Shown here: one piece after another, positions 34,222 to 47,493 of the stretch
Numbering within the stretch: position 1 is the stretch's first letter
How the letters are laid out: each line of letters starts with the position of its first letter
Assembly: GCA_028673005.1 (NCBI GenBank)
Contig: CM054114.1
Coordinates: forward strand, 10,757,108-10,821,107
Reading direction: 5' to 3'
From: Tanypteryx hageni
Lineage: Eukaryota; Arthropoda; Insecta; Odonata; Petaluridae
DNA length: 64,000 nt
The notes under the pieces: generated by a model
Seen by the model: the letters and a program-made list of their open reading frames with translations, nothing else
What the model was told of the DNA's origin: nothing
Databases searched by the model: none
Made by a program: the position numbers and the translations under genes

Positions 34222-35975
34222 CGGAAGCATTGTAATTCATTTTTGTGACAATTTTTCTGGAATTACGTTTTTTTTATTTGAAATTGCATTCAACATTAAT
34301 ATATTATCTTCCTCATTTTTACAAGTAAACGTCCAAAAATATTAAATTTGATTTAGATTAAATTTAACATTGAAAAATCCATTTCAACTGTAGAATGCTT
34401 GCATGAAAGAAAATATTTACAAATTAAGATACCAATGATTCCACAAAATATTGTTAATTAATACAAATTGATAAAGTTCACCTTTCGTAGAAGTCAACTT
34501 ATTGTTTATTTTACCGTTTATCTAATTAAGCAACTTATCCCATATGTCAACTAAATATATGATTAAAATTTCAAATCATGTTTTATATGTTAAATGAAAC
34601 TAATTTTCACGTCTCATTAAAAAGAATCAAAAGGCTAAGATATAGAACTTTAACAATAGTTGTGTCCAATTGAAGTAGTTTCATGCAATGTCACTCACAA
34701 ATAAAAGAACCGTTTAAAGGAAAATTTTTGTTAAATATATAATTTATATATTATTACGGCTTTATTTACTCGAATATAGTATTATATTGCATTTTATTTC
34801 CACATAAGAACTTAACTAATCATGGAATACATATAAAAATCAGGTTTTCACTGTCTATACTGGTCAATACATATTCTTTTAAATAATGCGAACGGCTTCA
34901 ATATCACATGAAAAATTAAAATATTCACTACAGTCTTCTTATAATATTTCCGAAAGGATTGGAATTATTTTCGCTTCTTTTTCCTCTCATCTCAAACCTC
35001 TGTGTCAAAGTCTCAAGTCTTCCCAAAGTTTATTAAAAGCAGTATGGATTTCCATGGGCTACTAGAAAAGTTGATTTTTAGCAATATTACAATTACATCA
35101 GAAATTCATCAGCGGGTAATAATTTATATATATTTCTATTGACAATCATGCACTAATAAAGAATAAGCAAAAGATAACGTGCCGGCTTACAGACCCACAC
35201 CTTCGGCCAGATTTCTTCCCGAGACTTTGGAGCGTCGATCCAAGGAGGGAATCCGCCGGAGGACGGAGGGTGCCGCTAGCGCGATTCGAGTTTCGCCGAC
35301 GCAGCGTTTGTTCGCTATACGCATACAATCTAAGACGCAAAATTTATGTTGTTTCTTATTTTTATTGTAATATGACGTTTTAATGGCAAAACGCGGGGTT
35401 TAAAATTACAAATTTAACACTTTTAATTTGCCTAGTATTTGTCGATAGACAAGGAGAATAATCTTATTTATCTGGCGACTATTAAAAGTAGCCCACAAAA
35501 ATTATAATGATTATGATTATATTAGAGCTATTCATTCATTAACTCCGTTGTTTCCTTTGATGAACGATACCAATGCGATATCAATGAGTTATCTAATATG
35601 ACGTTTTTGTCGGTTTTCATAATTAAAATGTTCAAGTTATTGCAAATGTTCCCCATATTTTGTTGTTTATCTGTAGTTTATTCGCGACATCTAACTTTTA
35701 ATCTGATTATTTATATTTATTTCACGATTGGGAAAGAAATATCTGTTCTATACAACTGTAATTGTAACGACCGTAACGTGAAGTGAATCTTGATTTACCC
35801 AAAAATTAAAATTTCACAATTGTTCCTGATATTAGGAATGACAATTAAATAACATTTTTGTCCTAAGTTTGATAGAAAACTTACAGAAATGGTAACATAT
35901 ACTTTTATTATAATCTTGTCCTGAATAACTGAGCGTTCATATAAGAGAAGGCCAACAGGGCAGTTGTATAATAGT
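34220..35975. other. Non-coding with a short GC-rich CpG patch
   Basis: Mostly AT-rich. A patch at about 35178-35330 is GC-rich with frequent CpG (GCGTCGATCC, GCCGCTAGCGCGATTCG, CGCCGACGCAGCG) and has short open frames on both strands. It could be a small exon or regulatory patch, but nothing decides this. Confidence 0.4.
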
Positions 35976-35988
35976 ATATTCCTATCTG

Positions 35989-36333
35989 GGGTGGCGGAGT
36001 GGCTAGAGCGTTGGCCTTCCACGCAGCGGTCTTAGGTTCGAATCCGGCAGAGATAGGATTTTACAACCTGGGATCGTCCCGTCCCATACTTGTGTGCTTT
36101 GAGGAGACCGCGCAAGTCCGCGCTCCGTCCATCGGAAGGAACGTAAAGTAGTAGGCTCCCTTGGTGCTCTTCGTAAAGAGTAGGCTAATACTGGCACCGG
36201 GTTGCCTTCCTCCCTTGTATGTGTGGTGTGTGTGTGTGTGTGTTTGTGTGTATGTGTGGGTTCGATGTGGATGGAGTAATGGCTATAGTAATCCAAGAGT
36301 TTGATTAGCCAGGAATTTCATACAAACAAACAA
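35989..36333 (+). mobile_element. tRNA-derived SINE with target-site duplication
   Basis: The head reads GGGGTGGCGGAGTGGCTAGA, containing an A box. GGCCTTCCACGCAG follows, similar to a tRNA-Gly(TCC) anticodon arm, and then the B box GGTTCGAATCC at 36034-36044. The body of about 270 bp includes a (GT)n stretch at 36220-36245 and ends with (CAAA)n. A 13-bp flanking duplication with one mismatch, ATATTCCTATCTG (35976-35988) and ATATTCTTATCTG (36334-36346), marks insertion by target-primed reverse transcription. RNA polymerase III transcription is expected from the boxes. The LINE partner is unknown. Confidence 0.8.
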
Positions 36334-36348
36334 ATATTCTTATCTGTA

Positions 36349-36414
36349 ATTGATGGAATGATATGATCCGAAGATCCTATGCAGACAGGCATAAGCTGTG
36401 AAAATTCTTATCTG
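36349..36414. repeat. Dispersed repeat family B, copy 3, followed by a further ATTCTTATCTG
   Basis: TGATGGAATGATATGATCCG, then CAGACAGGCATAAGCTGT, matches the copies at 3731 and 5854. ATTCTTATCTG recurs at 36404-36414, so that word occurs (once with a mismatch) on both sides of the SINE and again after this segment. Confidence 0.65.
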
Positions 36415-39400
36415 TGGAAACTTATAAATATAACCATGTGATTATATTTGCATTAAATTTTTAATGTAGTTTTAGGAGTTATCTAGACAAAAAAACGACT
36501 CAAAAATTGTATTGGAATTTTGTCAAGCTTCTGTTTTCTAGCGTAACAGCTGAACATGATTAAATATAATCGAAAGTTTTTGTAAGTTAATAATTTTGTT
36601 GTTCAATTTTTATATTAATTTCATTTTATTTTAAACCATAAAGATAGTTAATTTTCTCAATTTTTAATAATTAATTAATTACTTTCAAAGATAGAAATAT
36701 TTGCTCGAAATATATTTGTAAAAAATTATCTATTGATTACATTAATTTGAAATTCTGTCGTCTGTATAACTGCCTGATTTATTTTAAAATTCTGCCACTT
36801 CCATATATTGGAAAAGAATTTTTTGAAAAATAAAACCTTACGTACCTGATAAACATTCACGATAACACTACAGCGACGATGCCCAAATCGATCTCTAAAC
36901 TTTCCCAGGCTATAATTTTAATATATTTCGCAAAATGAATATTTTCACAGGTACGCCTTCCTAGAAATAAAGCGTAAATAATAAGATGAACTCTGGCTAG
37001 GTCATTCCGGAAACTACTTTGAAGATATCTTGACCCATTTCTGCCTGAATTATTTTTAAATTAAAAATCAGTTTTTAGTATACATTTGTTTATAATGAAC
37101 CAATAAACATATTTTACCCATTAAGCAAGAATCGCAATATTCCATTTTCGATATAGAGGACGTGACATACTATATGTCACACGCTCAATCTCATCAATCA
37201 AGCATTTATAATTTTTTCCAATTTTTCTCTATCATTGATAAATTATGAATTACAAGTAGTATTTTTGGTATGAAAATTCCTTGGAACGACAAACACATAC
37301 TGAAACATTTCCTCTCAATATAAGTAACCAATTCGATACGTCAACGTTGGGACACCAGCCTGCATTACTTCCGGTTTGGACTTCTTGTTACTCATTCCAT
37401 TGCTTACGTATAACTGCTGCACGAGTTAGTTCAAACACTAACCAGTGCAGTGCAGTTAACTGCAGCAATGCCAAAACAGCTGAAGCATTAAATGCAATAG
37501 ACATATTAGTTGAAAAATGAGTAGGTAGTCTGAACCTAACTTCTTATGATAATTTTCTTCTATTATCGAAAAATATAAAACGTAACATATGTGTCAGGTT
37601 AGGCAGATGTGGATTAATGAGTTGAGATGAGACACCAAAGCAACGCTATGCACATAGATTTTAAGGTACGCATACGGAAGGTAATTAGACGAAGACAAAG
37701 CATAACATTTTGAGTTACATAATGATAAAGTAAATTAATATTTTATTCATTGCACTTATTATAAAAATTGAATATCCTTAACTTTGGCTAAAATATTGAC
37801 AGATGTTTTAAAATAATTTTTGAGATATTTTTTACATTGTTAATGTTAAGGTATAAGCATAAATCTATGTTTAGGTAGCTCATGTAAACATAATTAAATA
37901 GTAAATAGTGAACAGTATTTTAATTCGACGAAATGATTGTCAGCATCGGTAGTGTTGGAATAACTCGTTATAATATGGACATATTTCATACGCTATTTAT
38001 CTGTCTTTGCTGAGGGGTTAAACATCACGTGCTAATTTTATGTTTAGAAAATTAATATCACAATTTGAGGTGCATGTCGTCAAAATTTTAACTTCTTTTT
38101 GTGAAATTTTTGTGCGAAATCGTATCTAATGTAATAAACTTGAAAGTAAGCATTGATTTTCACATTTGCGTGCACTTCAGGACATCTGTGACTGCCATTG
38201 AATGAAATATGAAGAGCTTTCGTGCGAAATGGAAACTCTGTGAAAACATTAGTTTCGTGTGTGGTACTCTTAGGGACCTCAGCTGAATAACTTGAAAACG
38301 GGCGTAAATTTAAATCCGCCCTGCGTGCAACAGTTTTTGCATTCGAACTGTGCGGCAAAAATATTTCTTTTGGCAAAAGTTAATTCTCTTAGCGCATTGC
38401 GTCTTAACCATTCCGAGTCTTTATGATTGACCTACTCATGAAGTCACCAAGCCTTCTAAATTTTATGTCCAATGGAATGCAATCTCTAAAAGAACGACAA
38501 TCTTTCGTTTTCTGGAAGTCGGCCAGCGAATGGAATAGCAGGCATTCGTTTGAGAGTAAGGCTGGTAACAATATAGGTTAAGGAAATCTGAAAAACGCCC
38601 CTTAATGTGCATATCACGTTTTAATGTAAATATTAGTAACTACCCAAGAAGACTTCACGCTAATCGAAGCAGTTGATTTTTCATTGAGAACCTCAAATTC
38701 CATTCTAACTTTCAGTATCATTCTATTTGGATCGCCTATGATATTATTCAATAACTTTACGGGTAACTTCATCGGTATTGTTATTTCTTTACAGTCATTG
38801 TTTATAACACATTTGACTTAGAAATAAAAGTATACGGTACAATAGTCTCTCCCATATCTATACACCACAAGCTGATTTCAAATAGTAGCAGAAAATTCCG
38901 TGAGTAAACAAAAACTATTGCACAATTCTCACCGCGTGTGAGTATAGTGCAGTAATATCCAAGCTGTATTTTGTTTCAAGGAGCAGTTTTCAAAATGTTG
39001 CGATATCGCTAAGGGTGTCTGTCATCCGTTGTGACAAATAACCAATGCATCATAAAAGGTATTGCCGTAAAATCCTCAGTAATCGGACGCTAAGACGCTC
39101 AAATGCCTCTATGGCTCCAACTCCCTTGAGTTATAGCAGTTTTTAAGTGATCGCTCCGAAAATTCTGATAAATCGACCGTTTAATAATTGTAATCCTGAG
39201 TAATTTCATCCTTTTCCGCGGTTTAAGAGTTCTTTTACTTAAAGATATCATTAGATTTATTTAGAAAATTGTTAGCCTGTATTTATATTAAATTTCTGAG
39301 GTAATTAATTATAAGGGACATATTAATTAAATTATCGATGGTATACAGTTATTTCTGATTCCAATAGTGAAATTATTTTTATCTTTAGTGTCTCTAGATC

Positions 39401-40425
39401 GAGTAAAAATCTCCGTTTCTCGTAATATAAAAGTAAGTTCCAATTCAACTGATTTTTTTTTCCAGAAAGAAAAAATATTAAGCTCTCAGTCGTGAATTTT
39501 ACTGATTTTATTCTGAATGAAACATATAGTATTTCATTTTTTGTCTGTAATTACAAAAGTATTTCGATGGAACATAATGGCTTATTTATTAAACTTATCT
39601 TGCAGAGCGTTAGATAGTAAGTTTTAGTATTTACTGTATGAAAATATTTTATATTACTGCGTTATCGTGCATTTATAAAACCTTCAAATAATTTAAAATA
39701 TCATAAGTTATAATAAACATAACATTAATTGAAACATGAGTCGTCAACTTCGCCTTATGGCTTGTACCACATAAACGATCTATTTCACTCTAATGCAGTA
39801 TTTACGCTGTTCGGCTACGTAACACTCGTCCAATGTGGTATTTAAACGGTCGCTGATAAATGTCGGAATTATCTCTCAATTATAGAATCAGTTTCTATTC
39901 TATTCTCAATTATAGAATCACTTTCTATTAACCTGCCATCGCATTTCCTCTATTTATGAATCATTATAAGATAAAACTGTCATAAAGGAATTTTTAACCT
40001 ATGCATCTTGCATACTTAAAATGACAGCGCACGCAGAAAACATTTTAAAATATCTAGAAATGATGTGTCATTTAAGAAATGTGCGTTTATGATAGGGATA
40101 TAATAAAATTTAATAAAACGTATTAAAAGGGAATAGTGCTTTACCAAAATCTCCATAGTTGCTATTTCACGTTACTGTCATTCCGGTCTGTTCATTTCTA
40201 GTTGACCTTTTGAAAAAAATAATGGAAACAACTGTTAAAATCTAGGATTTTTGCCGTTTGAAATAAAGTAGAATTTCTTTCTCATTCTCAAATATGTAAA
40301 AGTTCGGTATAAATTCATATACAATAAGTACATTTTTTTACAATGAAACTGCATTTTCATTACCTTAATAATTTTCTGAATCTATAAACATAGTTATAAT
40401 ATTGAATATGCTATCCAATTTCTGG
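36415..40425. other. AT-rich non-coding sequence, nothing recognised
   Basis: Contains a short tandem duplication at about 39877-39930 (TCTCAATTATAGAATCA...TTTCTATT twice). The 98-codon minus frame at 38080-38376 and the 79-codon plus frame at 37281-37520 show no recognisable domain. Confidence 0.45.
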
Positions 40426-40960
40426 TCAGAACGATGAACAGCGCAAAATTAAACACGCGAGCGGAAACCTATTCACGTCGAACTTCGTGCACTGCCACCG
40501 TCTCGATGACAGCAATACAAATACCATTCGATTTCGTGCACGGCGGTGACCCCTAGTGCCAAGGTGAAGAACTATTGGGGTTAGGACTAGAGGGAGTGGG
40601 TTGTTTCGTGGCGGAGGGAGGCATTTTCGCTGCACCGGCTGGTTTCGTCCGATGGCCGAGAGGGGGAGCCTGTGTGCCCGCATGATGCTACGATTGCGAA
40701 ATTCCTCTTGCGGTGAGCTGCAAAAAAATATATTCGCGAATTTTGCGTACGGGCGCCGCGAAAGCTTCCCATGCTTTCTACGCACATTAACTCGTTAAAC
40801 GTAGCACTCTGATTTAAAAGTATGTATTTCTTTCCCCAAATCCTTCTCTTGGGCTCCATGTGCCCAAGTTTTTTTATTGGAAAACGACATTGAAACTCTG
40901 CGTAAAATTCCACGCATGTTCTCTGCATTCGATTCATGGAAGAATGTATAGCTGAATAGC
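40426..40960. other. GC-richer CpG-containing block with open frames on both strands
   Basis: GC content and CpG rise between about 40470 and 40790. Minus-strand frames of 119 and 130 codons and a 65-codon plus-strand frame overlap. Their translations (Arg/Pro-rich) show no recognised domain or consistent splice sites. It may be a regulatory patch or an old coding remnant. Confidence 0.35.
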
Positions 40961-42738
40961 CTCGCCTTGGGAAATCCATTTTCTTTCATACGCAATAAGA
41001 AGAGTTATGATTTCAGTCGTTTTGGGTAATATTTTAGTTTAAATACACGATAAGCCTTTAGAGTTTACGAGATTGATTCAATTGTAAAAATTTTGCTAAT
41101 AAAAATTGCGTATAACCTTGAAGTGTTGGTAGGTTTTACAAATATGTTCAGTTAAAATAATATTACATTTTAAATATAATGCTTCCCTCACAAACTTTCC
41201 GTTTTTGATAACTTTATTGTTCCATATTCCGTTATGTAAATTTCATAAAAATGATTTGGTGTACAATAAACAGGAGCATTTCTTATGCAAAATGAAATTG
41301 CATTAGTATCTTCAAGTGAGTAGTTAAGTATCTAGTGTTTTATCTTTAGGTTGTTCCTCCTTTTATTGCTGTATCTTATAAAGTCAATTAAAATGTTCTA
41401 ACAGGTGTGTTTTTGAAAAGATATTCTCGAATTTTGCATAACCTTTCGAACAGATGAAATGATTAATATGGTATATAAAGTTTGAATCGGTAAATTTATA
41501 AACCACTCTTTCCATGGCTATGGATCAGTGCGATATGACGGTAAAAGCATTTATATTCAAAGTATTTAAGAGTTACTCATTATCTGAAATGTATTTCTGC
41601 GATAAAATATAACTTTTCACCTCGTTTTGAAGTGTTTATGAATGGATTATAAGGTAAAAGTTTCATTTATTTGGCAGCAGTGGAAATGGAAATGTATAAA
41701 TGATTCACAACAAGATGATTCGGGCATTTAATATGGATTTCATAGCATATGATATGACAAAATTGCTATCTGGAAGCTGCATTCGTATTTAAAGCTCTTA
41801 TTTTAAATTAATTAGGAATATATATTTTTCTAATTGCGAAGAATCTTCTGCATTCATATTTTATTACCCCGAATGATGTACCTATTCTTTGACGATGTTA
41901 ATACATCAAGTACGGCTGTGATCATAGGTATTATTTTATAGTTATTTTCCTAGTTAAATTGGCTACTTACACGTTTTATCGTATAAATTCTTGAGTACCT
42001 ATATGTAAATTTTTATCCTGTGTGAAATGGATAAAATTTAATAATACCAAATTCTGTAAAAATGAATTTATATATAAATAGATAACTAATATTAAATGAT
42101 CCCATGCATATATTAAAGTTCACTTAAAATTACCCATTTCAAGAATTGAAATTTATTTTGACCATTCTATGATTCCTTCAGCTCTGCCGTATACTTCCTG
42201 AACTGATCAGCTTCTGAAGTAGTATATTTTATTTAAGAAACATAACACATTCAGGAATCAATATTAAGCGATACCTCGTTACGATTTAAGTTATTTAATT
42301 GCTCTCAAATTTGATTTACACCAAATTTTAGCAAAACACATACTGCACCTCTCACTCTGTAATAAAATAGGCATAATTGGAATTGGAACAATTCTTTTAA
42401 AGTCATATGTATAAAAAAATAAAAATAGTATTTAAAAGAAAAAATTGCCAATTACATAATCCTGTATTTACTAATAGATGGCTCATTTTTAATAAAATAC
42501 TAGTCTGCCCGTTTGTAACGGTGCTTGCAAAGTCTTAAGTTGGCTTGCAAAAATTTCGTGTCATACATTAATTGCAAAACAAATCTAATAATCAGTGAGG
42601 TATTCGTGAAAGCTATGCATGTCAGCCTAAAAGAGGAGAAAGGGAACCACTGAGGGCACACAATAGAATTTGCTGGTTGTTGACCGTAGCAACGGAGACG
42701 CATTTTGAGAATCCAGTACGTCACCTCTTATAATATAG

Positions 42739-42739
<1 letters not shown>
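40961..42739. other. AT-rich non-coding sequence, nothing recognised
   Basis: No domain-like frames or clear repeats were seen. Confidence 0.5.

Positions 42740-42784
<45 letters not shown>
42740..42784. repeat. (TA)n microsatellite
   Basis: Uninterrupted alternating TA tract of about 45 bp. Confidence 0.95.
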
Positions 42785-42786
<2 letters not shown>

Positions 42787-44384
42787 GTTTAAAACTATTC
42801 AAAGTTTATCGTATAAAATGAACTTCAGTTGAATAATTGACATTCAAAGATATACTAATGATGATGTAGAAATATATTAAGAAAATACAAATAAAATTAA
42901 TATCTACTACCTTAAACTGTTACAATACAACATTTAATTTCGCATAAATTTAAAATTATTATACACAAATTGTACATAGATATATAATAATTGATTGATA
43001 AGAATGTTGTACTCAACTGCATACACTTTTATATATTTTATAAGGCAATTAAATGTTAAACTTATTAAAATTAAATTAATTTAAAAAGGCAAATTGAATA
43101 TAACTTTTGCAAATTGAAGGATCCAAATTACCAAAAACTATTAACCTCTACTTAAAATAATAATTAGGAGTTTAAGAAATAAAAAACGAACCTATATTAA
43201 ACATTTAATAACAGAAATCCGACAACTAACTAAACAACAAAAACATTAATATCAATATCAATATTCATTTTCTCGTTTTATTTACTGCGATCGTTTGTTG
43301 ATGGAGGCCAAAGAAATGCCTTGTTTATAACGGTTGTTACGAAGTTTTTTTGGTAGTCAACAATTATAAAGGCCTTATATGATCTGTAAGGTGCAGGTTA
43401 AAATTGTTTCTGATAATAACATCATTTTCTGCAAAAAAAAGTCCGCAGGAGCATATTAATACGGCATATGATATCGGAGATAAAAATTCGAGAAAGTCTC
43501 GAAATTGTTTTGCTCGAAAATTCCGTAAGGAAATATAAAATTGCACTTGGGCACAATCCCAGGTATATTAGATAAAAAGAATGCCTCCCTGTCCATCTCG
43601 AAAATACAAACCAAATGTTATCAAAATTAGACTATATATGCTAGTTATTATTATTATATATAATTATTATCAATGTATTTGAAAATATCTTCCTTCTCAG
43701 ATTCAGCTTTAATTTAATTTATATCGTCGTGCGTTCATATTTTGTAATAAGTTAGTTCCGAAAAATAAACGAAAATTATTTTGTTGCTGATTTTTATCTT
43801 TACCTATGGAAAATAGAAGCGTTTCCTAGTATCGTTATAAATATCTAGCTGCTTATTACATATATAGTATATATATATATACATAGGATATACAAGTAGT
43901 TGGTGCTTGCATTCAGCAAGCATTTCAGTCCAAATCGAAAGTAACACCGTAGGATTTTGAAGAGATGCAGTTGTATCATGAAGTCCATTACGTCACTAAT
44001 ATTTTCTGTTTTTGGATTTTGACGTCGTTATAAATTAACGCCTTAGTTTTAAATCAATCACAGTATAATACAATCCACTGATTCTCTTTAGAAGCATTAA
44101 ATTAAAGCTATTATTATATACAGTTCATCAACCCCCATAGATGAAAGGAGTAACGTTCTTTTATTTAATAACATGAATCGCGTTTTAAAATTATGACGTC
44201 ATCATATGTAGACGTCTTTGGTTGAAATCAATGAAACAATAAGAATTTCCTAATTAAAAAATATTAAAACGATGCTTTTATAATACGGATTGCCAATTCC
44301 CATTGAAAAGCATTTTTCTGGTTGCTATGGTAGCTGAAGTTCTTTATTGTTGAGCATCTGCTTTTACTTTCTCCATACGTAGTA
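42785..44384. other. AT-rich non-coding sequence
   Basis: Several TGACGTCA-like words occur near 43990, 44020 and 44195, in sequence that may belong to the repeat starting at 44385. No gene was recognised. Confidence 0.45.
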
Positions 44385-44540
44385 TAGGGTCTAGTATTGT
44401 TTTCATGAAAAAAATCGACTTCGAGATTTCAACGGAAATACAAGTTTGGAGTTCCCCTGAACACGTTTTGACCATTTTATCGATGATGCCTCAGTATGTA
44501 TGTGATAGGAAATTTGTGGGTGCTCTAACTCAAAAAATAT
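44385..44540 (+). repeat. Dispersed repeat family D, copy 1
   Basis: TATTGTTTTC-TGAAAAAAA, TTCAACGGAAATAC, GTTCCCCTG, CATTTTATC-ATGAT and GATAGGAAATTTGTG recur in the same order and orientation at about 47950-48105. There is no coding capacity, and boundaries are approximate. Confidence 0.6.
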
Positions 44541-45824
44541 TCAACGGATTCAAACCGTAAGAAAAATCTACTAAGTCAAAATATTTTTTAATACTGAGAA
44601 ACTAAATGTTAATAAATTAATAATCATCCTGTATTTTGTTGCATATATTTTAGATACGTGTATATAATGCTAATATAATATACAAAAATTTCAATATTAA
44701 AAAATATATCGTCCAAATCTATCAAAAGCACTCACATTATTTTGTCATCGTGAACAATAATTACCGAAATGCACTGGAGATGGCATCTGTTGCGATGGTT
44801 TGATGTCACGCATATAAAACAAAAATGCGTATTTGCTTTGAAACACGTCATTTTCATTCAAAATCATCAATCGATTTTTAAAAAGTGTACATTGAGGAAA
44901 ATAAAAGTGAATACCTTTAAATACCATTCTCTTTAAAGAAAAAAATAGCCTTTGTTGCTATTAATGTTCACGTTGGAATAGTTGGAATAATCCGTCAATG
45001 TTTAGGATAAGAAAAATGTTTGTTATTCAGGTGATGTTTTAATATCAGAGTTTCTTTCTACTTCAAAGGAAAACCTGGTAAAATATGTCATTGATGCTTT
45101 GTTATATATTTAGATTTACATAAATAAAGATGAATTTGGTGGTTATATTTATGTAAATTTCCTGCATCAGCAAATTCTGCATAGGTTATTCATCATATAC
45201 ATTTGATTCGCGTCATATTAACGAACTTCATTGACTAATAGTGATGGCAGGAATCTCAGAATCAAATATTGCATGGAGATATAAAGTCTATTAGTCTCTA
45301 TCAACTATTATATGTTAATCTTTAAATACGATTAAGATATTTTGAATGCATAACTTTGATATAATATGCATTTTATTGTGCCGTATATAGTCAATAGATT
45401 CCATAGGCATAATATTGCCTTTTAATACAGCATTTGGCAGCTTTAATAATGCTTATAATTTCTCGTTCATTAATATTTTTTTAAATTTTTAATTATCAAC
45501 ATTCCTGCCTAATGCATAATACCACACCCGAAATATGCATTCCATATAAATATTACGCTTCCATTAGGAAGCGGTGACGGATAATACTATAGAATATTTA
45601 GAGGTTATTGGCAAGCATTAGAAACGCTGATGATAAATGAAAGTTGAGGCCAACTGGAAGGTTATGTAAGTATGTATCATAGAAAGTGTGAATAAAATAT
45701 AGGAAAGATAATCATATAGAATATAAAGAAGCCGTCGGTTACAGATAAAATGATTAAAAAGTTGAAGAAGAGAATAAAGTAGTAGACTAAAATAGATCAT
45801 TGAAGGAGAATATATCCAGATTTA
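44541..45824. other. AT-rich non-coding sequence, nothing recognised
   Basis: No convincing coding or repeat structure. Confidence 0.5.
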
Positions 45825-46575
45825 AAGAATGACATCAAGAGAAAAACCACAAAAGCAAAACAGTTGTTGCAGAAAGAACAAAATTAATACATGGAGGAGC
45901 AGAATTGACATACTTTCAGCAAAATTGAACGAGTCAACGAGAAACAAAATGGGAAATACTTTCAGTACAGTTAAAGACAAATACGGCAAACTATTAACTA
46001 AGTGGGAGAAGATGGAAAGAATGCATTAAAGAATTACATGAAAAGATATCGAGACAAAATTTATTGAGTTCGCGAAGGAAGAGAGAGGAAGACTGGAACA
46101 GTTCCGGCCCAGGAATATTGGATTGTGCGATCGAAAAGGCTATTAGGGATGTGAAGTCGGAAATAGCAGTAGTAGAAGTGAAAGATATCCAGATACAAAT
46201 CACACTGGAATTAGGAAAATATTTTTTTTAATTTTTCCTAGCATATATGAAGAAGTAACCAAAGAACTTCATAATATAAATTTTGGCCCCTTTGTAGAAG
46301 AAGAAAAAGGAGAAGATGCACGTTTCATAGAAAAATTAGTTTCACCTGCAGCTAACATTGTCTTTAAGATTTTTAACAGAGAACTAGAATGCAAAGCGAA
46401 AAACTATTTAGATGCAGATCAGTTCGAGCTTTGGAAAGTGAATGGTTATAGAAGCACCATAGACGTGATGAGGACTTTGGTAGAAAGATATGTCGAATAT
46501 AACCAGAACGTATTCGTGTGCTTTTTAGATTTCTAAAAGAGGTCTTTGGTAGAGTTTTATATCTTATAATTAGAC

Positions 46576-47493
46576 CAATGATCTGCAAACTTTTAGAGTA
46601 AGTAGGTGGCCTACTGTCAATTGTGTGGCGAGGGTGGAACGTCTAAAAAGAGAAGAATACCAAAGTGGCACATCTTAATTATAATTTTCCCTCATTTTAT
46701 TATCGTGTAGCAAAAAAAGCAATTCCCTAGGAGTGGGCTTCATGGGCGGCAAGTATGACTGTTGATAAAGGGAGAATATTTGAGCGAGGTGAAGTCCCGC
46801 CTTCAGCTTTTCGGAAAGGAAGAGAAACATAAGGTTTTAGGCTAAAATCGACATTTGATGAGGTTCTCTTTTCGACGAGGCTCCCAGCTTTGCCTGTGCA
46901 AAAATCCGCCCCTGAACAAGTGCCAAAATTTGAGGGCCCCTTGAGCTTGAGGCCCTGGCCAAATTGCCCTGCTGGCCTCCCCTCTCGTAGGGTATGGTTA
47001 CTGGAATCAAACCCAGAACTTTCAATCTTCGCAACAATAACTATTCTGGGAAGCTCGGCCCCTGTAGCAAAAGATTTCCACCAAGTGTCATGAAAATCGG
47101 TCTATTGGTTCAAAAGTTAATAGAGAGGGACCAACAGGCTCAACGAAGAAACTATAATCCTACGTATTTACATCTTAAAATGTAGGCTAATAAGTGTAGA
47201 ATTGTGAAATTAGATATTGTGAGGAACATATGCAAAGGTGCTATGTTGTCCGTCTGCTTTCGAATAAATGAAATATACAAAAAATAATTGATATATTCAA
47301 CTTCCTTGTTCTAAATGAAGATGGTAAATTTATAAATAGTACGTTATAGATAGATAATGCCCTTTATCATTTTGTTTAAAGGTACTCATTCAGGTAATCA
47401 CTCAGTGAAGTAATTCTTCCCAAGGGCCTGCGTGTCGCACTAAATAACACTGGGACCGTATGCGGCCCTTGAAACACAGGTTGGTGACCCCTG
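46576..47493. mobile_element. 918-bp hAT-like element inserted in LINE copy B
   Basis: The left end is CAATGATCTGCAAACTTTT; the right end, complemented, is CAGGGGTCACCAACCTGTG, followed inside by GGGCCGCATACGG. Flanking 8-mers are AATTAGAC and TCTTAGGC, agreeing at 5 of 8 positions, as expected for an old duplication. The element separates two LINE blocks that are contiguous in copy A, which fixes the insertion independently. The interior has no transposase and contains repeat C in inverse orientation. Confidence 0.6.
46998..47187 (-). repeat. Dispersed repeat family C, copy 2
   Basis: On the minus strand it starts GCCTACATTTTAAG and continues TTATAGTTTCTTCGTTG, CTATTAACTTTTGAACCAAT, CCGATTTTCATG and GGGTTTGATTCCAG. 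These match the copy at 19186-19363 in the same order. The left hairpin is kept in a weakened form (CCTAC...GTAGG). Confidence 0.65.

Noticed and set aside
35989..36062. Functional tRNA-Gly gene
   Set aside because: A and B boxes and an anticodon-like arm are present. However, the flanking 7-mers that seem to form an acceptor stem are part of the target duplication, and a SINE body follows.
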